Notes under the pieces: generated by a model
Database searches by the model: none
What the model was told of the DNA's origin: nothing
The model's input: the letters and a program-made list of their open reading frames with translations, nothing else
Shown here: piece after piece, positions 51,701 through 58,456 of the stretch
Layout: each line of letters starts with the position of its first letter
How positions within the stretch are numbered: position 1 is the first letter of the stretch
Source: a virus
DNA: 64,000 nt
Direction: 5' to 3' (one strand)
Virus record (IMG/VR): IMGVR_UViG_3300029922_000038
Location: 1 to 64,000 of that record
Program-made: the position numbers and the translations under genes

Positions 51701-53910
51701 TTCTTAGTTTCAATATCAGAAACAGATTGTGTTTTACTATCTATAAGTTCTTGAGTAGATTTTATTTGTTTTTCTAAAGAGTTTTTTATATTAAAATTAA
51801 GAGGATGGTTAGAATGACTATTATCAAACTTATCTTGTAATTCAGTTAATGTTTTATTAAGTTCTTCAATTCCACCTAAGTGTACATTTGCTTTAATGGC
51901 ATCAGGATTACCACCACTATATTTAAGTATATCCGTATTAACTTCAGAGAGTTTATCTCTTAATATCTTTTGCCTAAGAGCTTCTGTAAGGGCAATATCA
52001 TTATTAGGGAAAGCAGTTTTAACAGTATTATAAACAGCTTCTAAGTCTTTAGCTTTCTGTTTATATTCATCTGCTATTTCTTGTGGAGACATAGGATCTC
52101 CTGTTTGCTGATTTGTTTTAAAATCAGTAATACCTGCTTGTAAAAATTCATCTGGTTTCTTTTGCCCTTCTAAAGTAAGCTTATCTTGTAGAGACCTACC
52201 TAATCCAGCATCAAAATGAGCTTTTGCAAAATCAGCAAATTGTAATTTAGAATATATATCATAAGCATCATAATCTGGAGAAGATACTAATTCTCCAGTT
52301 TCAGGATGTACACTTTTTTGATTTAATGCTTCATTCTTTAGATTCTCCCACATATAATGGGTAGTAGCATCTTTTAATACTTTCTTACCTTGTTCATCTG
52401 TAACAGTAGTACCATCTTCATTTTTCTTATATATGTCTTCTCCAAAGAATTTCCCTACTTTATCTTTATAAGTATCTATTATTGCTTGATGATCAGTAGG
52501 TTCTTCATGTTCAAATGCTGCAAAAGGTAATCCTAATAAAAAACCTTGCAGCATTGTACTTGCATATTTAGGGTCTGAAAAATGTGAAAGAAGTTGTTGA
52601 AATACTTGAGCAGTAGCACCAAGGACATCAGTTCTTTCTTCTGACCTTTCTTCAGATACATCATTAATAGCTTGTTGTACACCCATTTTAGGGACTTGTA
52701 CAAGAGCATTTTTAAATAATTTACCTGTTTTAAGTGCCCCCTGTTCAAACTTATTTACACTTTGATTAGCTACATCTTCTTCTACATCTGAACCAAGTTT
52801 TCCTTCAAGTTCAGATAATATTTGACTACTTAATTTAGGACTTTTAAATAGAGAGCCATATTGAAATTCTGCTAATGGCAGCATAGCCATATTAAGTACA
52901 AAAGACTCTTTACCCGCAGCTAATGCTTTTTCTTGTATTTGGTCATTAGATAACTTTTGTTCATCTGGTAAACTATCATTTTTTTGTTTAAGTTGTTGTA
53001 GAACATCTATATATTCCCCTCTACCCATAAAACCAGCCATTGTATAAGCATTTATAGTAGAGGCTACATGTTTAGGTAATTGATTTAAGAATTGGGCTAC
53101 ACCTCTTGTAACAGGGTTTACACTTTCAGCAGAACCTTCAACAGATGATTTTAAAAGGGTAGAACCTAAATCAGAAATAGCAGATTTAGCTACCCCTGTT
53201 GACCAAACATTTACTCCTCCAGTTTCAGCGGCTTCACTTAATCCTTCTATAGCTTTTGTACCTTGTAAAGCTTTACTGCCTAAGCCTACCATACCTAATT
53301 TAGATACTAAAGCACCTGCCCCTAAACCTGTTAGCCAAGCAGAACCTATAAAAGAACCACCTTCCCCAAGTAAATCCCCAAATATAAATTTATTAGATAT
53401 AAGATTATCTAAAGACATAGAGGATTCTTGTTGAGTAGTAGTAGTTTGATAAATAGGAGTAGCATTTTCAGTTGCCTTATTTATACTTTCCCCCCATTGA
53501 ACTAATGGATTATCAATTACCTTACTAAAATCCATAGTAAGTAATCCTGGAATAGCTCCTGCAATATACCCAGCAGATTGTACTAAATTACCTGCCGTTT
53601 TACCTAATGCTCTCCCAAGACCATTTAGAGCTGCTTCTGGTGTAGTTTGATTATTAGCTCTTGCATCATTTAAACCAGAGTTTACAAATACTCCACCAGG
53701 AAGTTTTTTAGAATAATCATTTACATCTAAATTATAAACACCTTGTTTATCAGAAACATTTGGACTTTGATTAAATAAGTCAGTTGACTTTAACAAACTT
53801 GTTAATGGTGTACCATTAGAAGTATCAGTATTTTCAGGATTTGGTTTTTCAGGATCAGTAGTTACAGGAGTTGTATCTACTGGTTTCAATAGTGAATTTA
53901 TATCTGCCAT
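39718..53910 (-). CDS. Giant virion RNA polymerase fusion protein, 4730 aa
   Basis: VKQMGSDFDIDKLYNL at residues 2663-2667 is the double-psi-barrel DFDID motif that binds catalytic magnesium in crAss-like virion RNA polymerases. Those are about 2200 residues in phi14:2; here about 1300 residues more lie before the core and 2000 after it. Glycine/alanine hydrophobic stretches (about 100-280) may help membrane passage, a Lys/Glu linker covers about 720-920, and HEALHG at 3471-3476 is a zincin-like H-E-x-x-H site. The virion polymerase is injected to transcribe early genes. Only three bases separate it from the next upstream gene. Smaller frames on either strand here are shadows. Confidence 0.9.
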   Translation of the reverse strand: MADINSLLKPVDTTPVTTDPEKPNPENTDTSNGTPLTSLLKSTDLFNQSPNVSDKQGVYNLDVNDYSKKLPGGVFVNSGLNDARANNQTTPEAALNGLGRALGKTAGNLVQSAGYIAGAIPGLLTMDFSKVIDNPLVQWGESINKATENATPIYQTTTTQQESSMSLDNLISNKFIFGDLLGEGGSFIGSAWLTGLGAGALVSKLGMVGLGSKALQGTKAIEGLSEAAETGGVNVWSTGVAKSAISDLGSTLLKSSVEGSAESVNPVTRGVAQFLNQLPKHVASTINAYTMAGFMGRGEYIDVLQQLKQKNDSLPDEQKLSNDQIQEKALAAGKESFVLNMAMLPLAEFQYGSLFKSPKLSSQILSELEGKLGSDVEEDVANQSVNKFEQGALKTGKLFKNALVQVPKMGVQQAINDVSEERSEERTDVLGATAQVFQQLLSHFSDPKYASTMLQGFLLGLPFAAFEHEEPTDHQAIIDTYKDKVGKFFGEDIYKKNEDGTTVTDEQGKKVLKDATTHYMWENLKNEALNQKSVHPETGELVSSPDYDAYDIYSKLQFADFAKAHFDAGLGRSLQDKLTLEGQKKPDEFLQAGITDFKTNQQTGDPMSPQEIADEYKQKAKDLEAVYNTVKTAFPNNDIALTEALRQKILRDKLSEVNTDILKYSGGNPDAIKANVHLGGIEELNKTLTELQDKFDNSHSNHPLNFNIKNSLEKQIKSTQELIDSKTQSVSDIETKNPDLEKNTDGTFKVDDPLAEHFTKQKAGLKAELENSLKISRDKFRDATDPETIKKNIEDTKQAIVEKNKQGVKDLKKEVKNETNKTKLVDLSNEISDEKPEVKKVITDRVEELDRKDNTKKTNKQSEIEDDTKNTGVNETEGTIGKGTPTSEEGITEADNQVGNPEGFLGDSGFIKSPVSEDKIIKGDVKNPNIEEEKVTNKNVTVGEKSQITNPITGKPLTDEEGKQVNVGAQAAFHSADFHVDTIIDTKGNEHYTIVRSFNEDGTPKIEQKYIQMSAPGSYEMGSEIELSLDTKHEDYEANKEDIYNVPIKITQEGKPDLYLHTKDWLNKNLGTSDELKDRNESIFKEHALIRDWLIKNPGKTLKSVINDKSIGYRNILEEGTTNTPTEAFGKNNLNRFEDGELAIVKANGLLQGSDKTITNQAIAGTVVMVTKTPVQDVNFGHILDIAKISNNDKSLILGAINTYLKHQGNTIINGYNVGSLKGLQDFIKQFTYVSDDFKNLKLNSQTFNISLVNDKLIINYGTSGKFVEGESYDESKYNLDQHNTSITTVLDSKTHTVKADLIDSKDEYNHSQVDENGSHIVKNYPNYMDFLLKNNILSTDLSPIIQKDGSRSYFVQPTVTFDTDILPSEIKPIEEPITTHVAGVEPTKVEETTHQFTPKRGKTNEVITTLNKTLSAESPVPSLNIKDYKLENVSLSQQSQIVDELTYHFLDQVNNKGESVADAFDNVYDIFLNSLNSKTTNDSAKPFITLALAHWDAKEDGFIGFKSLIEQNLNNFKTSIKGETLSEEERVAGINYSDGASLKINPKDSASANMRKFMYFIPEMDKEGKPVESILGTQKFQDYTALYNRVLMHLVDTPSYNILGKLQELAAKNPNLKALYDKLTGGGDIQKADIQLINEFNTNFRKKLSDYDSVLLDNKKGEMAAYIQNASKSGLTNRISERWKNQLLGSEYIKSSETGENRGGYQINTDKAKELLNSYTKLVNSATPNGYYSDEQMADIAKHFNEVGIDVTPKMLRNVSGDKENIKYNPNDDTKRPLTDKEIFSGKLIYIFQRLAGLKSDEKNTDDLFDKNNPFSTETSSLNMLARAAAKEESDNWGASYRNGEGNSVFLINKTTYQSDTLNNLQSTGRAAELEQTAFATNNPLIKSFVRDTERAKNFVIKLFDTTDMWGSKEDPITKGDMNDKVRQLTQLVLFQNQGTNYGKFTGYTLSDKSMTQSINDAKVNIDGWNFQDGKYNFPEHVIDNFYNAVAGEMYRVRQTAKQIEQAEDTTTKEEDKTFTKKQYLQNYHTGAKAGLKFFLFPSMNDSISEKPGDIGLYLKNGKINPEVFKVSPEAFDKISGKQETQVPFAHDIMNHVKDIIRTELDGMVKQTIEDWRKSGIISNNKSGIEDILGDKSYKQDVIKNSASTNIADKLQDVIKHSAVDFLVNDAINKANLLATLFNDPAQFGKKSIQETLDNFHKRAAMQIAPREVPNFGKGETRKVIYLKDFYPKFISDDLDGKVLNETLDQYKEKNAINATDAQELSTRKEYLYGQYKMGKIEPSIYNSIISKIDKSVEDGSHHIELSPEEDIHLQPNKPVDTSSDIDNGINKAIYNKTSQAVLSQDITEGHSMDALRKMMEKYDIASAIYESGAKLGMQSPISIWDEDGNIVDNLEDLIANNSVTIPREGWGIQQDMPHHDDNTIAQPTQERVNLFADLSDDFKIGDTTIGELRTPYNEAHSWLINNAHTKLNEEWGVKDGQLKDLTKLSNYLIKQGESLGWNPNELAALKINSATGKFAIDMAYSTKAEKIEPMITSLISNNLMDIQLPGHSYIQTSSVGYKRLGYQLIDPKDNSRYSEIALPWRFKDKEGNLLDYTKYINKDGTPKEGMMDDELHFHIGMRIPHLPHNSTMRFKVVRYLDPRHQDMALVPHEIVKQMGSDFDIDKLYNLTYNYDLEEDGKLSKVDSNQDTVESKQNKIIDINHKIAGSEELLNKTMSPADFSNLKTESDRIDALINKDTKQGSILYWGTTDKVFKDNKAGKDITAMAASSLRNHTLSQETSLHIAQGLEDKNGNTHDDAVLFKQDNGSIYHDNSEIRKGAYILNKTQGFNGKPISSYIGEILQSAVDQAKAQILAKAGINTFTFGVNELLNKTGFDETFTVPFLRQPSIENYISKLESLNDPTLSFEDKLTKRQLTDKTLADLKSRGVTEVKALSRQEMNDSLTNGDTKVQNQALYNFIAYDKIAGDMTTLKSAMTPASQGLGKSISDVKLANEKISSILQDGLPHINGGNEFFAKDGQRTREGNIIKTGLDAAETLGTLFPYYTKSYEGFENSFLKEVGKSNFLTSKVYDLMHTNMKASSFTKEGFISNDIEGDRKRLNVSEYTLDENGNKIYSNKSLAIRVMEARTKDPWLDRLASGIKLSKSYGNPDEINYDAAKAEDDNTSFDNSLKWYNAIHSKDPEVREIAKDLITYSYLNGGVQSRSSFVKYIPIDWAKENLISEKGKIDFNDSLAFNRVQRQVFQHNPTQATRVKQDVTQITDVKGKDGDIDSFKLKNLDSNDMVSFRRDKVNDVWQAPKYLSRYSKTSNKYRLYEDREDGVYQKINTLGTGNMYEYSFDKDVNHSLYKENNIDSYQKVENNTLPGADIPEKQPTNFKELPTAYQLGQKYHLDGGKTEDTLRAIIEDPATPAYKELASLILPKIGDMKNEFTTLKVKGSAHVGQESGDTTLKFNPLEEENEGRQQETIFHEALHGLTLKDLHDYYDGKITDIKKVTAIKSLEKLYEFVDKNQDKIQLHRGTEVGGEDNTKALLDHIFNNAHDKGSDNKQYGIGELISYGLSDPRLQRELNNLEYGGKSILQRIVDLIKTIVFPNLKEGSALSELVSNVLKLTSLDGEKEKQNIVEPEKIDTGLSQIKYALSNPSEVDRGSGNKVIELLGDKNPIISNLYGKINKTEQYKQTVLDNPNATPGEKAKIAIANWVEDNLEGRKTDFQENWNKLKEVLNKKLEDVNLTAESPSFKDENKKDKYDSITDPGIRKVLMQLENQKRTWENQKVITSNEVTAKDEALQNINVQIKKLVAKQDLQSVLSLSNDNLTKANQLINGNPTSHNLKIAKIYMGGYDSLLKSFDHSEDNPESEAVGKFLVKFSDAEKRLLSAQRIVALKEGNNTFGNIYKEDMFNADKDTGWAGSRFVNSSLSHNANERLVQRYISESTQDGENESHDIKKKLEEYNKDLTKSLGKDFHDRITRTGLDNKKELITRTGLEYYIKEKEIQDEINKGDKSKIGELSLFRLNNKYRIDINKVKNGETDDRFSEDSHARQKELLDKYEEDRTNYIKHLDNTLDIEFGETKSENEAVYLKAKTDRLKEWEHENSPFIRYSTENDIRNGEANTKALWKKGGQKYLIPEKVNDEWVESKYNALESNPKLQEYYKYLFSLREKYDPYLDMGKSMKKSDLPELARPLMKNLFDVDGVFGRLKKEAQDTLYKDAVDHTNDAIDPATNKPIARLRNGMMGDKLSQEDRLDDIPTIFKKYVEMGAAVKVKTEVEDAILNGLDVIRNQENIKGNKDLKHTIERAEYSVDAFYGNRKAEEMEGKPDENGKVFSGAKAIDALLHTTVFTRLAMNPLAAITRHTLLGITNRIHASYGTDFSTKEYRKAGLITNSVNKETRAKFNDMMQKMGTIGEFEEIGQSKAKGVMNKLMFMMKNQEIIGQGRMMVAALLHMPVSNDKGETYYIDAKGKQQFYNLWDARTSTGFKPEFSHLEDSRIMKDAALRVKKLSEIIHGNYHNAYAVLAKKNAIGRLAFTFRNWIPNTFNNRLAESYYDEDLGREFKGRWLSIRDMYRANNNSITKSMQSFFKIAKNQLLNRDTEIDGLSPVDIANMRANIKEMMLMSTMLIAFMAIKKDKDKNHPKMLTYMSNILHRNLDELSFYYNPGSFVDMSKNVIPAVQTVTNFGKIFHAVGQYASTGKDKITGGEYSGQSRIGRAVKKALPLTDQVLSTEESLTKTY

Positions 53911-53912
53911 TT

Positions 53913-56081
53913 TTATTGATTTGTGGTTAAGTACAGTTTATTTCTTACATCTGTTTGACTTAATCCATTATAAGGTACATATTTTCCATCTGAATCTTTA
54001 TAAGTAACTGGTTTTCCATCACTGCCATAAAGAGTATATACTTCTTGAGTTTTTCCAGTAGGATTTTTAATCTTTGACTTATTCATATAAAATCCTTCTC
54101 CAGACATTCCATTAATATTTAGATCAAATTTTCTACTATCCCCATAGCCACCTTGACCCTGATAATCATCTTCTAATTTATCATTAATGACATTACCAAA
54201 AGCAGCATGGGAACTCATATTTAACCCTCTTTGATAATTTGCTCTTTGAGAAACATCATCTTGCTTATAATATTTTTTCATTAAATAATTACCTACTGTT
54301 GCTTCATCTTCTGTATTCTTAGGATAAATAGGTACAGTGGCTACTGTTCTTTCATTCTTATCTTTTATAGTAAGTTGATGGGCATAGATACCATCAATAG
54401 GTTGATCTAATGCGGATACATGTAATGTACCACCTTCTTTTGGCATTTTATCATTAACAAATTGGTCTAATTGAGTACCATCAGGAAGTATATAATTAGT
54501 AGAATTTTCAGTTACCCTTTTAGTAAGTGGTTCATTTACATCTTTATCAAAAGTAGTTCCTGTTAATACATTTGCAGTATATGCTTTTGGATTACTATTT
54601 TGTACTTCCATACCACCCTTAGATAAATAATCTTTTGTCTGTTGAACAGTTTGATTATAAAATCCAAGTAAATTAGGATTACTTTTAAATCTATCTGTCC
54701 AATTATATCCTTTATTTACAGCAGCTTCAAATTCTCCATATGTAGGTTGATTAGGATTATTACCAAAATCTCCATTTTTACTAAGAGTAAGCATAGTTTG
54801 ATATGCTTTTTGTAAAGCATTTTTACCATCTGAACTGTTTGCATATTGATTGGCTGCATTTTTTAATGTAGAATTTTGAATATCTACAATATTTTGAAGT
54901 TCTTGTCTTCTTTGTCTATCTTGGGGATTACCAGATTGTCCATTATTAGTAAGAGTATTAAGATTTTTAAGCTCTTCCTGATTAGCTTTTACTCCTGCTT
55001 GAATTTGATCTCCTGTTTGAATAGAACCAGCAGTAGCTGCATTTTCATTAGGAAATATTAGATCTGGATTATCTTTTTTATCTTGTTTATTTTTTTGTGC
55101 TTCTTCCCAAGCAGGATCAAATCTCCAACTTCTTTCTACATTAGTAAATCCATATTTATTGGATGCAAAATTAGCACCTTCATTCATTCTTCTTTGTGGG
55201 TCTAAATAATTAATAAATTGATTATCTGAAAGATTTGGATGTTTAGCTCTTAATTCATTTGCATAATCTTCTGGTTTTTCTTTACCTGAAAGACCATTAG
55301 TAGCAATATATGATTCTAAATTAGGATATTTAGAACCTGGATTATTTAATCTTGTATCTTGATTAAGGTATGAGTTTACTTCAGGGTCAGCATTTAATGC
55401 TTTTAAAGCGGCATCTCTAATTTCAGAAGGGCTTGCAGATTCTACTGTTTTTTGAGTATATACTTGTGCCCCACTTGGAAGAGTACTTAATACTGGAATA
55501 CTTTGATTTTTATCTGATTTCCAACCTTCAATTAATTTAGCTGCTTTCTCATCAATATTAACTTCTTTTGTTGGAAGAATACCACTATATCTATTATATA
55601 CACCATTAGCACCACCATCCCCAATACCTTGATAATTATGTTCTGCTTCTGCTTTTAATTTACTTCCTGTTTCTGGACTAATGTTTCCCTTAGTAACTGC
55701 ATCATCAACTTCTTTATAATAAGCACTTGTAGAGGCTACATTACCTTGCATAGCTGCAAGTCTACCCATAGTCATATCTTTATGTATTCTATTGGTAATC
55801 ATTGATACTTGTGGGCCTATCTTCTCATATGCTCCATTATTATCTTTAACTGTTTGTGCTAATTGGTCAGTATATCCACCTAAAATTTTATTTCTTTCAG
55901 GTATATCCTGATCTTTTGCATCTACATGTAATAGATTATCTTCATCATATAATGCCTTATTGGCACTATATTTATCATCTAATGTTTTACCTAATACAGC
56001 AAGTTCATCAATAGGGGCAGGTATATAATTACTTTTATATTGGTTATATGTAAAATCATCAAAATTTATAGGTTGCTCCAT
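53913..56081 (-). CDS. Virion-associated protein, 722 aa
   Basis: This long, mainly helical, Asn/Gln/Lys-rich protein (NFDDFTYNQYKSNYIPAPIDELAVLGKTLDDKYSANK at the start) has no catalytic motif. It lies between the giant RNA polymerase and the GG-motif protein, where crAss-like phages encode capsid cargo proteins ejected with the genome. The role is inferred from position. Gaps of one to two bases to both neighbours show an operon. Confidence 0.75.
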   Translation of the reverse strand: MEQPINFDDFTYNQYKSNYIPAPIDELAVLGKTLDDKYSANKALYDEDNLLHVDAKDQDIPERNKILGGYTDQLAQTVKDNNGAYEKIGPQVSMITNRIHKDMTMGRLAAMQGNVASTSAYYKEVDDAVTKGNISPETGSKLKAEAEHNYQGIGDGGANGVYNRYSGILPTKEVNIDEKAAKLIEGWKSDKNQSIPVLSTLPSGAQVYTQKTVESASPSEIRDAALKALNADPEVNSYLNQDTRLNNPGSKYPNLESYIATNGLSGKEKPEDYANELRAKHPNLSDNQFINYLDPQRRMNEGANFASNKYGFTNVERSWRFDPAWEEAQKNKQDKKDNPDLIFPNENAATAGSIQTGDQIQAGVKANQEELKNLNTLTNNGQSGNPQDRQRRQELQNIVDIQNSTLKNAANQYANSSDGKNALQKAYQTMLTLSKNGDFGNNPNQPTYGEFEAAVNKGYNWTDRFKSNPNLLGFYNQTVQQTKDYLSKGGMEVQNSNPKAYTANVLTGTTFDKDVNEPLTKRVTENSTNYILPDGTQLDQFVNDKMPKEGGTLHVSALDQPIDGIYAHQLTIKDKNERTVATVPIYPKNTEDEATVGNYLMKKYYKQDDVSQRANYQRGLNMSSHAAFGNVINDKLEDDYQGQGGYGDSRKFDLNINGMSGEGFYMNKSKIKNPTGKTQEVYTLYGSDGKPVTYKDSDGKYVPYNGLSQTDVRNKLYLTTNQ

Positions 56082-56082
56082 A

Positions 56083-58452
56083 TTAATTCAAATTTTGCGT
56101 TTGGTTAGGGTAAGCAATTTTCATTTTAGCTTTTAAAGCTGCTGATAAAGTAGGCCAAGATTTTTCAAGTCCTGTCCTATCTAATTCTCCTTCATTGTTA
56201 AATATACCAGCTACAATTAATGCTTTTTTACTATCGGCATCTATTAAATCTTGGTCATGATTTTGATTATAATATTTAGTAGCAGCGTCATCAACATTAT
56301 TAGAAAGTGATTTGTTAATAGACATTAATCTTGCTGTTTTTAAATAATTATAATCATTAGTAGTTTTATTATTACCTTGGTCTATCCCACTATTTTCAAG
56401 TACTTGTTGGTTATCTATACCATTTTTATAATTAGCAGCATTTGCATATACTTTATTCTTTTCATCTTGTGATTTAGAATATAAATCTCCAGCAGTTGCC
56501 CTATATACACTTCCTGAATTAGTTCTACCAGCAATAGCATTAAGAGTACCTCTTGCACTATTGTTAATATCATCTAATTGAGGTTGTATTTCTAATCTAT
56601 TATTAAGAGCAATATGATTATTTAATACTGGATTTGCGTATTTAGGAGTATTTGCAGTTAGTATAGCATTTGTGATATTAGAAGCATAAGGAATTAATTT
56701 CTTAGCATCAAATCCATTATTAGTAGTATTTGGATTAGAAATTCCTACTGGGCCTACCATAGCAGGAGTTAATCCAGCTAAAGAGGGATTTTGATTTCCA
56801 AGAGGATTAGTATCTACAGGTCTTACAGGAGACCAACTATTATATCTATTCTGTGTATCAATTGGATTAACTTCTGGATATATATTACCATTAGTTATAT
56901 TATTTGCATATATAGAGGGAGTATCAGCATTAATAGGTTGACCAGTTCTTGTATCTAAAGTATTACTATTAGTACTAATTGTTTGAGCAGGGCCAACATA
57001 CCCATTCATTGATAAATCTGTTAAATCTGGTTGGCTGTTAGGTAATACTGGAGACCAAGTAGTTCCACCATCATCAAATTTACCTACATACCCACCTTCA
57101 GCAAATTTTCTATTTGCAAATTGTTGTCTTTTATTCTGATCAGATTTAAGATTAGATTCTATCTCTTTTCTTTTAATAAGGTCAGCACCTATATATTTAC
57201 TTCTCATATGGGCAGGTATAATAGTATTACCTTTTTGAGCAATAGTATTACCTTGTGGGTTCATAGAACCATCATTAGGATGTTTAGGTTTATTACTAAA
57301 ATCAGTTATCATTCTACCACCTTTAGTTTCAAGTTCATTCTTTTCTACATTAATAGTAGTATTTGGGGATACTTGCCCCCCATTAGCAAATTTATTGCCA
57401 TATGCAGGAGGAGGAAGATTTTGAAGAGTATTTTGAGGTTGCATAGCTTTTAATTTCTCTTGCTGAACATCATAATCATTTTTACCTTTAAAAAAGCCAC
57501 CTATACCACCTACAAGAGCACCACCAATAGCACCTATGGGGACAGATAATCCAGCAGTTAATGGAGCAAGTGCTAATCCAGCAGTAACCCCTGTAGCAGC
57601 ACCTGAAAGTGCTCCAGTAGCTGCATCTGCTCCTTCTATACTACCACCATCATCAAATTTATAAACCTTACCTCCTTGAGCAAATAAAGGGTTAGTTTGA
57701 GGTAATCTATATGCCATAGCTGCTTGAGGAGACATTACACCAGCTTTTTTTAATCTATTAGCTCCTTGTTCAGCTATTACATTCATAGAATTACCTATTT
57801 GAATAGGGGTATTAGGAAGATAAGGTTTAGATAGAGAAATATTAGACATTGGTTGTACATTACCACCATCTGCCCTAATCATATTTTCTTCAGGGTTAGG
57901 GAAAGTTATAGATGGCCCATTTAATCTATTATTTTCATACCAAGGAGCTTGTTTACCAAAAGATCCTGGATTAGAAGACATTGGTATAGGAGTACTTGCA
58001 TTATAGTCAGGAGTATATTTAACAAAATTATCACCATCCCAATGACCTTTTGGTAAATCCTTAACCATATTTGCATATTGGCTTTCGTTACTAAAAGTTT
58101 CATGGTTAGGCTTCTTAAAAGTATCTGGAAAATGTCCATTTCCACCATCCCTATTAATACCTGCTAAGAAAGCACCTTTATAATCATAATCATAACCATT
58201 ACCCTCTTTATCAAAATCACTAACTCCATTTTTATTTAACCAATTCTGATAAGTATCATGATATTTTTCGTCTAATGGGGTATCAAATGTTTGAGTAGGA
58301 AGGTTTTTTAAATCTTTTAATGATGTAATAACACCACCATCTGCAAATAGTCTTTGTTTCTTAGGTTTACCAGCAGCAAAAGGTTGATTACCAAAGAAGT
58401 TCTGGTCTACTACTCCACCAGCATCATATTTTTTTAGTTTTTTTAGTTTCAT
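56083..58452 (-). CDS. GG-motif repeat virion protein, 789 aa
   Basis: At least eight copies of a short motif [FYR]-[AD]-x-G-G-x-[VI] are scattered through the chain (DAGGVV, FADGGVI, RADGGNV, FAQGGKV, FDDGGSI, FANGGQV, FAEGGYV, FDDGGTT). A small-residue hydrophobic region (ATGALSGAATGVTAGLALAPLTAGLSVPIGAIGG) near residue 280 looks membrane-active. The rest is Asn/Pro-rich and flexible. It probably is a cargo or tail protein; the motif may be a docking signal. No enzyme domain is seen. Confidence 0.75.
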   Translation of the reverse strand: MKLKKLKKYDAGGVVDQNFFGNQPFAAGKPKKQRLFADGGVITSLKDLKNLPTQTFDTPLDEKYHDTYQNWLNKNGVSDFDKEGNGYDYDYKGAFLAGINRDGGNGHFPDTFKKPNHETFSNESQYANMVKDLPKGHWDGDNFVKYTPDYNASTPIPMSSNPGSFGKQAPWYENNRLNGPSITFPNPEENMIRADGGNVQPMSNISLSKPYLPNTPIQIGNSMNVIAEQGANRLKKAGVMSPQAAMAYRLPQTNPLFAQGGKVYKFDDGGSIEGADAATGALSGAATGVTAGLALAPLTAGLSVPIGAIGGALVGGIGGFFKGKNDYDVQQEKLKAMQPQNTLQNLPPPAYGNKFANGGQVSPNTTINVEKNELETKGGRMITDFSNKPKHPNDGSMNPQGNTIAQKGNTIIPAHMRSKYIGADLIKRKEIESNLKSDQNKRQQFANRKFAEGGYVGKFDDGGTTWSPVLPNSQPDLTDLSMNGYVGPAQTISTNSNTLDTRTGQPINADTPSIYANNITNGNIYPEVNPIDTQNRYNSWSPVRPVDTNPLGNQNPSLAGLTPAMVGPVGISNPNTTNNGFDAKKLIPYASNITNAILTANTPKYANPVLNNHIALNNRLEIQPQLDDINNSARGTLNAIAGRTNSGSVYRATAGDLYSKSQDEKNKVYANAANYKNGIDNQQVLENSGIDQGNNKTTNDYNYLKTARLMSINKSLSNNVDDAATKYYNQNHDQDLIDADSKKALIVAGIFNNEGELDRTGLEKSWPTLSAALKAKMKIAYPNQTQNLN

Positions 58453-58456
58453 AAGA

